Source of the DNA: Candidatus Omnitrophota bacterium
GTDB taxonomy: Bacteria; Omnitrophota; Gorgyraeia; 2-02-FULL-51-18; JAGOUK01
Assembly: GCA_015231685.1 (NCBI GenBank)
Contig: JADGBA010000035.1
Location: 1 to 10,827, forward strand
Direction of reading: 5' to 3'
DNA length: 10,827 nucleotides
Shown here one piece after another: positions 8,101 to 10,827 of this stretch; position 1 is the stretch's first letter; the number at the start of each line of letters is the position of its first letter. A program made the position numbers and the translations under genes. A model generated the notes under the pieces. It worked only from the letters and a program-made list of their open reading frames with translations. It did not search any database and was not told the DNA's origin.

Positions 8101-8861
8101 CACGGATGGCCGGAGAGTTTTATCGGGAGTCGCATCCGGAATGGTCGAAGGAGCTTCTGGAGGATTCCCTCTGGATGCGTCACGGGATCGAGAAGCTCAA
8201 GACCGACCTCGAGGGGGGTGAGACCGCCTACTTCTACGCGAGCGACCGTTTCTTTATTCCCTTCGGGTGGTGGGCCAATCGCATTCCGAGTCTGGTTTCT
8301 TCCGCGTGGGTGGTGATGTTGAACCGCGGGTTCAATCCTTTTGTGCTGGGAGGCGGAGAGAGGTACACGCCGGACCCCAATCTGTGGAGCGCCGGCCTGC
8401 GCAAGGCGTTGCCGGCAGAGGAATCCTCGGTTGCGGCGGTCGAACCCGCGCTTGAACTTGAATTCGAACCCGAGTTCGAACTCGAAGCCGAAACCGAACT
8501 GGAGCCCGAGCCGCAGGACCCGCCGCTTGCCTGGTCTGATCCTGCGCCTCCCAAGATCGCGGGTCAGGACCGGTTCAACCGCTACGCTTTGATGATTGAA
8601 CCGGTTTCTTCAGATGCACAGTGCGCCGAACTCCTCGTGCGGCTTGTCACGTCTTCCGGCCAGGCTTTTGAACTTGTGGTGAAGCCGCCGGACTCCGGTC
8701 CGGTGAGCCGCGTGATCACGGATTCCGAGATTAAGGCCGTGGCCGGCGGGAACTTCACGCTCGATCGCATGGAATTTTTTGAGGTGGTGGACGGCCGCAG
8801 AGAAACCCCCGCATCCGTGAAGGTCCGTGTCGTGATGGATCTCAGCCAGGGGGCCGCATAG
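5175..8861 (+). CDS. Giant exported protein: TraB/TIKI/ChaN/EreA-like domain fused to an (alpha/alpha)-toroid glycosidase-like domain
   Basis: 1228 residues from the ATG at 5175. The ATG at 5217 (residue 15), preceded by GGGATGGG, is a plausible alternative start. A hydrophobic segment (VCLAGAVVLTVWM, 36-48) followed by TPATAAG gives a signal peptide. Residues ~95-381 match the N-terminal domain of the upstream giant protein: VVLVHDAHTSESGQL (His103), LEAATGD (Glu131), TFLR, LWGVEKQDLYE (181-190), IAGSSHIANL (His343), SYVCLKP and YEDLL. A helical middle (~385-590) and a Pro/Ala linker with RVNS (610-613) follow. Residues ~630-1075 look like a helical toroid of the six-hairpin glycosidase type: aromatic- and acid-rich blocks PWGTHGKDPHD (824-834), FAVDCQTW (906-913, Asp909), GFTDSHRVNSVEWTAGA (956-972, Glu967) and FIPFGWWANRIPS (1027-1039). 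Asp909, Asp958 and Glu967 are candidate catalytic acids, but no activity can be assigned. An E/P-rich linker (1092-1117) and a small beta-rich tail (~1130-1224) complete the protein. Likely role: envelope or extracellular glycan-related function (inference). Confidence 0.85.
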   Translation: MPNAITQKRRDGLFMRSCESKDRCFFGINLLLMSRVCLAGAVVLTVWMRTPATAAGADNLKDAVSQIPVSVASTEDEFWARPMASADGAPEVSRAVVLVHDAHTSESGQLNIAHIIERLLPWMDSRNVYLEAATGDASMTFLRSKVKHDLAVSVGRRYLQKGLLHGSEYANLVADVPFTLWGVEKQDLYEQSILKYRMLIRYRERAREHLDEAGRTLRLLRTRAISLGAEELQSLEIAERKIAELRRLLDEPFLPGRFKDCFDAVGPTYFMDIAGRLNRIIRDKGLSLTTAYLTEVAFQRIQEELDSYDVLVHERDREFVQRMFERMDASGENTAILIAGSSHIANLSSILKNHNVSYVCLKPAVYEPTDFRIYEDLLMSQSLSADSVPEMPFRETGAADHPLILNTVMLRPLMAQVPFDVFAGKKPLITEFGRDLGRPAESAVHSAISVILKVLQGDVMGELPVREIQPDEGTFEKFMNFLRSPFTEIYRNQDLESYLAFKQHCEDFQLLKSEKKNVAPEEVHGLVEASIRQYEGSLALAVRADRRERYVLMRLLKRWMLEPDVLKQGLAWGSFLARMAASPDLRRMITDALGQPEAPAAERPAPPAFRVNSSVDEATVKFLARNLTAGGMPLSYDAPDGYWDLPENNMSDLIDGILERQIVEYSVNIYDAATWQIALSLTGDPAYRDIIDDFTLRLVSGASGNLRQIKAAADPFRYGDEQLELAEENAFFFRIISDEYLQKDPKNNMTWHPEFPNFELLHHEDWKPITGAQAWAAVIGPLQTAYLKYGGHVPADCEEMKLPLQILPAIEAMVSPPGAIYHCPWGTHGKDPHDISNENNFSMLSGLRMLRQVLEEQGDAPRLQRVERLIQALENYFRYFAFNYEDGVFYQGGFFVEGEFIPTKIFAVDCQTWGTVVLGPEWIDGVYGEGTAYRIWKNTKRRAGFFDENGIIEGVGFTDSHRVNSVEWTAGAIEATRMAGEFYRESHPEWSKELLEDSLWMRHGIEKLKTDLEGGETAYFYASDRFFIPFGWWANRIPSLVSSAWVVMLNRGFNPFVLGGGERYTPDPNLWSAGLRKALPAEESSVAAVEPALELEFEPEFELEAETELEPEPQDPPLAWSDPAPPKIAGQDRFNRYALMIEPVSSDAQCAELLVRLVTSSGQAFELVVKPPDSGPVSRVITDSEIKAVAGGNFTLDRMEFFEVVDGRRETPASVKVRVVMDLSQGAA
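8448..8525 (+). repeat. Glu/Pro-rich low-complexity linker coding repeat
   Basis: In the second giant protein, residues 1092-1117 are an imperfect run of E, P, L and F units (for example ELEFEPEFELEAETELEPEP). The DNA shows degenerate GAA/GAG repeats with several TTCGAA-type palindromes. It separates the toroid domain from the short C-terminal beta-rich domain and is probably an extended acidic spacer. Such repeats can vary in length between strains by slippage. Confidence 0.6.
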
Positions 8862-8863
8862 GG

Positions 8864-8869
8864 TACAAT
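8864..8869 (+). promoter_or_regulatory. -10-like hexamer TACAAT immediately upstream of tadA
   Basis: TACAAT matches five of six bases of the -10 consensus. It ends 7 nt before the A of the tadA ATG at 8877, so a transcript starting at the normal distance would begin at or next to the start codon. No good -35 is visible about 17 nt upstream. It may allow leaderless tadA transcription in addition to read-through from the preceding gene, or it may be chance. Confidence 0.3.
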
Positions 8870-8876
8870 AGGCCCT

Positions 8877-9371
8877 ATGACGGAAGACCAACCATTTATG
8901 GACGGCGGCAGCGAAGTGATGTCGAAGCGCTTTATGGAGGACGCGCTTCGTCAGGCGGAGCGGGCGCTCGAGGCGGACGAAGTACCGGTCGGCTGCGTGA
9001 TTGTCCACAAGAACCGCGTCATCGCCAAAGCCCACAATCAGACCAACCTTCTTAAGGACCCCACGGCGCACGCCGAAATTCTGGCCATCACCCAGGCCGC
9101 CGCGCATCTTCAGCACGAACGGCTTCTGGATACCGAGCTTTATGTCACGATCGAGCCGTGTCCGATGTGCCTGGGGGCGATCCTTCATGCGCGGATCAGC
9201 AAGGTTTATTATGGAGCCCCCAATGACAAATACGGCGCGTGCGGCTCCGTCGTGAATCTTCTTGAAGGCCGGTTCAATCATACGGTGGAGGTCCACAGAG
9301 GGCTCCTCGATGAGAGGGCGGCCTCGCTTCTGCAGGCCTTCTTCCGGTCCAAACGCGCCCGAACGGTCTGA
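8877..9371 (+). CDS. tadA: tRNA-specific adenosine deaminase TadA
   Basis: 164 residues, close to the usual ~150-170 of the family. TadA is a cytosolic zinc enzyme that deaminates the wobble adenosine of tRNA-Arg(ACG) to inosine, so that one tRNA reads CGU, CGC and CGA. The zinc and proton-shuttle motif PTAHAEILAI supplies His65 and Glu67, and PCPMCLGAILHARI supplies Cys95 and Cys98. The EVPVGCVIV segment before them and YYGAPNDKYGACGS after them are also typical of TadA rather than of cytidine or guanine deaminases. The ATG at 8877 gives a slightly long N-terminus. In-frame ATGs at 8898 and 8919 would also give complete enzymes, and the one at 8919 (MSKRFMEDALRQAE) begins where most family members begin. 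The gene starts 15 bp after the giant gene and is probably read from the same transcript, possibly with its own -10. Confidence 0.96.
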   Translation: MTEDQPFMDGGSEVMSKRFMEDALRQAERALEADEVPVGCVIVHKNRVIAKAHNQTNLLKDPTAHAEILAITQAAAHLQHERLLDTELYVTIEPCPMCLGAILHARISKVYYGAPNDKYGACGSVVNLLEGRFNHTVEVHRGLLDERAASLLQAFFRSKRARTV

Positions 9372-9402
9372 CCCGCCCGCTCCGCTCGAGGACAGGAATG
9401 GC

Positions 9403-9431
9403 TTGGTGGGTCCAGAACCCCTTGCTATAAT
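9403..9431 (+). promoter_or_regulatory. Promoter of tRNA-Ser
   Basis: TTGGTG (9403-9408) is followed after exactly 17 nt by a perfect TATAAT (9426-9431). An upstream TGC (9423-9425) makes it an extended -10. The predicted start is near 9438, about 29 nt before the mature tRNA 5' end. This is a normal sigma-70-type promoter for a stable RNA and is the best promoter in the window. Confidence 0.8.
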
Positions 9432-9466
9432 ACGGCACGATTTGATTGTTGTATCCCGCCTTTTAA

Positions 9467-9555
9467 GGAGAGGTGCCGGAGTGGCTGAACGGAGCCGCCT
9501 GCTAAGTGGTTATCGGGGTAAAACCCGATCCAGGGTTCGAATCCCTGCCTCTCCG
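9467..9555 (+). tRNA. tRNA-Ser (anticodon GCU)
   Basis: An 89-nt class II tRNA. The acceptor stem GGAGAGG (9467-9473) pairs with CCTCTCC (9548-9554), with discriminator G at 9555. The D arm is CCG...CGG, and the anticodon stem is GCCGC/GTGGT with two G-U pairs. The loop CTGCTAA has the anticodon GCT at 9501-9503, which reads AGC and AGU serine codons. A long variable arm (ATCGGG/CCCGAT), diagnostic of serine tRNAs, precedes a T arm CAGGG-TTCGAAT-CCCTG. The 3' CCA is not encoded, so it must be added by a CCA-adding enzyme. A T-rich run (9556-9567) follows and may help end transcription. Confidence 0.97.
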
Positions 9556-9576
9556 TTGTTTTTTCTTAAGGGACGC

Positions 9577-9590
9577 TCAGGCGAACCTGA
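9577..9590 (+). repeat. Short inverted repeat TCAGG-CGAA-CCTGA
   Basis: A 5-bp stem with a CGAA loop lies just after the T-rich tail of tRNA-Ser. Its core AGGCGAACCTG recurs in inverted orientation at 10686-10696, on the other side of the BRO gene, and in a variant form (CAGGTTCGCTT) at 9682-9692. It may be a weak terminator component or part of a boundary repeat. It is too short to be sure. Confidence 0.3.
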
Positions 9591-9595
9591 TTTAA

Positions 9596-9602
9596 AGAGG
9601 AG
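9596..9602 (+). promoter_or_regulatory. Strong ribosome binding site AGAGGAG
   Basis: AGAGGAG lies 9 nt before the ATG at 9612 and is the clearest Shine-Dalgarno sequence in the window. It is the main reason to believe that the 35-codon ORF is translated. The downstream BRO start at 9716 has no comparable site. Confidence 0.6.
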
Positions 9603-9611
9603 ATCATTGGT

Positions 9612-9719
9612 ATGGTTTTAAGACGGTCTAAGATTTTGTCGGGACTTTTCGTGTTTGTTTTGATGCCATCCATTTCTTTTGCAGGTTCGCTTGGCATTGT
9701 TACATTTGAGAAATTATGA
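9612..9719 (+). CDS. Short signal-peptide-like ORF (35 aa), leader peptide or remnant of a secreted protein gene
   Basis: The reading frame opens with MVLRRSK, a hydrophobic stretch ILSGLFVFVLMPSIS and an SFA-GS signal-peptidase-like site, then ends after 11 more residues. It is preceded by a strong AGAGGAG ribosome binding site at the right distance. The TGA at 9717-9719 overlaps the ATG of the BRO gene (ATGA), the classic arrangement for coupled translation. Base composition is AT-richer than the upstream genes. It may be a real leader, or the 5' end of an exported-protein gene whose remainder was lost when the BRO gene arrived. I do not recognise any homologue. Confidence 0.4.
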   Translation: MVLRRSKILSGLFVFVLMPSISFAGSLGIVTFEKL

Positions 9720-10585
9720 CAAAAAAGAATCAGATAAATTCCAGAAGCAACATAGCCGTCTTTAAGGGGCAAAAGGTGCGCCGAACCATTCATAACAACG
9801 AGTGGTGGTTCGTCGTCAATGATGTCATCGTTTCTTTGACAGATTCTCGGGATCCCGCGCAATATTTTAAGAGGATGAAAGAAAGGGATCCTGAGTTGGC
9901 AAAACTGATAGACCAGGGGGGGGTACAATTTGTACCACCCCTTATGCTTGAGGTCCCCACGTCCGGCGGTAAGCAAAAAATGTATTGCTGGAACACGGGG
10001 GGAATTTTCCGTTTGATCCAGTCCATACCTTCGCCTAAAGCTGAACCATTCAAAAGATGGCTGGCCAAGGTGGGCTATGAGCGCGTGAAGGAGATCGAGG
10101 ACCCGGAGCTGGCGATGAAGCGTACGCGGGTCCTTTACAAGTTGAAGGGCTACAGCGAAGCCTGGATCGAGAAGCGCGTTCGCGGGATCGCGATCCGTGA
10201 GGAGCTGACCAGGGAGTGGAAAGATCGTGGGGCGAGGGAAGACAAGGATTACGAGATCCTGACCTCTGAAATATCCAAGGCGTCTTTTGGGGTCACGCCT
10301 TCTGAATATAAGAAGCTGAAAGGTCTCAAGCGTGAGAATCTCCGGGACCATATGGATGATTTTGAACTGATCTTCACGATGCTGGGGGAACGTTCGACAA
10401 CGGAAATCCATCGCCAAGAAGACTCTCAGGGGTTTCCCAAGTTGAAGGATGATTCCAAGGCTGGTGGGAAGATTGCTGGGGATGCCCGAAGGGCGCTTGA
10501 GAAACGGTTGAAGCGGCCCATTGTTTCGAGAAAGAATTGTCTGGGCAGGTCAGAATCGCTGGAAAGGAAACTGGAACAAAAATAA
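9716..10585 (+). CDS. BRO-N domain (phage antirepressor-like) protein
   Basis: 289 residues. Residues ~12-125 are a BRO-N domain: IAVFKGQKVRRTIHNNEWWF, a VNDVIVSLTDSRDPAQYFKRMK block, the YCWNTGGIFRLIQSIPSPKAE turn, and FKRWLAKVGYERVKEIEDPELA. BRO-N occurs in phage and baculovirus DNA-binding or antirepressor proteins and in stand-alone chromosomal genes. A helical connector (~135-175) leads to a conserved tail (~178-277: FGVTPSEYKKLKGLKRENLRDH, DFELIFTMLGE, GGKIAGDARRALEK, PIVSRKN). I recall this tail from BRO-family proteins of Bacteroides and other anaerobes. The cellular role is unknown; a DNA-binding regulator is likely. The ATG at 9716 overlaps the upstream 35-codon ORF and has only a weak TGAGAA before it, so translation may depend on coupling. 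The gene sits next to a tRNA and lacks other phage genes around it, which suggests a small mobile accession. Confidence 0.85.
   Translation: MTKKNQINSRSNIAVFKGQKVRRTIHNNEWWFVVNDVIVSLTDSRDPAQYFKRMKERDPELAKLIDQGGVQFVPPLMLEVPTSGGKQKMYCWNTGGIFRLIQSIPSPKAEPFKRWLAKVGYERVKEIEDPELAMKRTRVLYKLKGYSEAWIEKRVRGIAIREELTREWKDRGAREDKDYEILTSEISKASFGVTPSEYKKLKGLKRENLRDHMDDFELIFTMLGERSTTEIHRQEDSQGFPKLKDDSKAGGKIAGDARRALEKRLKRPIVSRKNCLGRSESLERKLEQK
9916..9942 (+). repeat. Imperfect 13-bp inverted repeat inside the BRO gene
   Basis: GGTACAA (9922-9928) and TTGTACC (9930-9936) are perfect arms around one T. The pairing extends through five more G-C pairs (9916-9920 with 9938-9942) after a single G/A mismatch. The left arm includes a run of eight G (9916-9923). 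It codes for residues around DQGGVQFVPPL. It could be a protein-binding site or mRNA hairpin, but coding constraint can also explain it. Confidence 0.5.
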
Positions 10586-10607
10586 TTATGGCGAATTCGC
10601 CATAATT
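10584..10607. repeat. Perfect 24-bp palindrome at the BRO stop codon
   Basis: The half-site AATTATGGCGAA (10584-10595) is followed immediately by its exact reverse complement (10596-10607), centred on GAATTC. The first two bases are the last two of the TAA stop codon of the BRO gene. It has no spacer and no U-run, so it resembles a dimeric protein-binding site or mobile-element end more than an intrinsic terminator, although as RNA it could fold into a hairpin. Confidence 0.8.
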
Positions 10608-10624
10608 GGTGAGCATAGAGATAT

Positions 10625-10827
10625 TTACCAGCCGGTCGAGCGTTTGCGGTAAAGTTTCATAAGTAGTGCTATTTCAGTAGGATGGCAGGTTCGCCTACCG
10701 GCCACGACTACCCGAATTTTCTTCGGCGGGCCGCTGGATGCGGCCGTCGTTGCTTCTTCGATTTTCCAATTCAATCCAAACAATAAATGCCTGACAATTT
10801 TGTCATCGTGGGCATCTTTTTTTGTGA
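10625..10827 (-). CDS. Possible 3' end of a minus-strand gene (partial, unrecognised)
   Basis: On the minus strand one frame is open from the right window edge to a TAA at 10627-10625, giving 66 codons with no start inside. The peptide contains stretches such as DDKIVRHLLFGLNWKIEEA and PPKKIRVVVAG and ends RKRSTGW. It does not match a family that I know. The length is only modestly longer than chance for this base composition, so it may be non-coding. If real, it would converge with the BRO gene, with the 24-bp palindrome lying between their 3' ends. Confidence 0.25.
   Translation of the reverse strand, partial: TKKDAHDDKIVRHLLFGLNWKIEEATTAASSGPPKKIRVVVAGRRTCHPTEIALLMKLYRKRSTGW
10792..10805. 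repeat. Short inverted repeat TGACAA-TT-TTGTCA
   Basis: Six-base arms are separated by two bases, with partly complementary flanks (ATGCC before, GGGCAT after). It is near the window edge, in the region without a confirmed gene. It could be an operator, but it is short enough to be chance. Confidence 0.3.

Noticed and set aside
7011..8183. Minus-strand open frame (390 codons) opposite the toroid domain
   Set aside because: Shadow of a supported gene. Arg/His/Pro-rich with no family resemblance.
9536..9555. tRNA-Ser 3' end as an integration (att) site for the BRO cassette
   Set aside because: I looked for a second copy of the T arm or acceptor end in the remaining sequence to the right and found none, and there is no integrase in the window.
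9566..10417. Minus-strand open frame (283 codons) opposite the BRO gene
   Set aside because: The plus strand has a recognisable BRO-N domain, and the antisense frame would also run against the RBS-led leader ORF.
10729..10745. Hairpin GGCCGC-TGGAT-GCGGCC as a terminator
   Set aside because: Only six pairs with no U-run on either side. Such stems are common in GC-rich DNA.
1..10827. CRISPR array or direct-repeat cluster
   Set aside because: No regularly spaced direct repeats of 23-40 bp and no Cas-like protein in any frame.

Overview
The window is a mostly GC-rich bacterial chromosome segment. Every gene I can call with any confidence is on the plus strand. The organism looks like an uncultured member of Candidatus Omnitrophota or a relative. 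I infer this from the style of the two giant exported proteins, which carry a DAH...E...H N-terminal domain I associate with that phylum, and from the 'GGGGACAGTCCC' hairpin at the left end. This is recognition from memory, not a search result.

Layout. Positions 1-340 hold no gene I can support. They contain a perfect 37-bp inverted repeat (20-111) of the REP/miniature-element kind, then an AT-rich leader. Positions 341-4945 encode a giant secreted protein of about 1534 residues. After a 229-bp gap with a stem-loop, 5175-8861 encode a second giant secreted protein (1228 residues). The two proteins share a homologous N-terminal domain (aspartate-alanine-histidine motif, conserved Glu, a GVE(D/K) block and a distal G-x-x-H) that resembles the TraB/TIKI, ChaN and erythromycin-esterase-like group. 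They differ completely beyond it. The first continues into a long helical region and an unrecognised C-terminal region. The second continues into an (alpha/alpha) toroid, glycosidase-like module, a Glu/Pro-rich linker and a small beta-rich tail.

Positions 8877-9371 encode the tRNA adenosine deaminase TadA, only 15 bp after the second giant gene. A promoter with a perfect extended -10 then drives a tRNA-Ser(GCU) gene (9467-9555). To its right is a compact accessory patch: a 35-residue signal-peptide-like ORF with a strong ribosome binding site (9612-9719), overlapping by ATGA a BRO-N domain protein (9716-10585). The BRO stop codon merges into a perfect 24-bp palindrome (10584-10607). The last ~240 bp hold no complete gene, but a minus-strand frame is open from the window edge to a stop at 10625.

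How the parts may work together. The two giant proteins are probably exported and may act in the same envelope or extracellular process, for example on glycans, since one carries a glycosidase-like module. This is inference. TadA and tRNA-Ser are housekeeping translation genes. The BRO gene beside the tRNA looks like a mobile accession, with several inverted repeats in and around it whose role cannot be settled from sequence alone.
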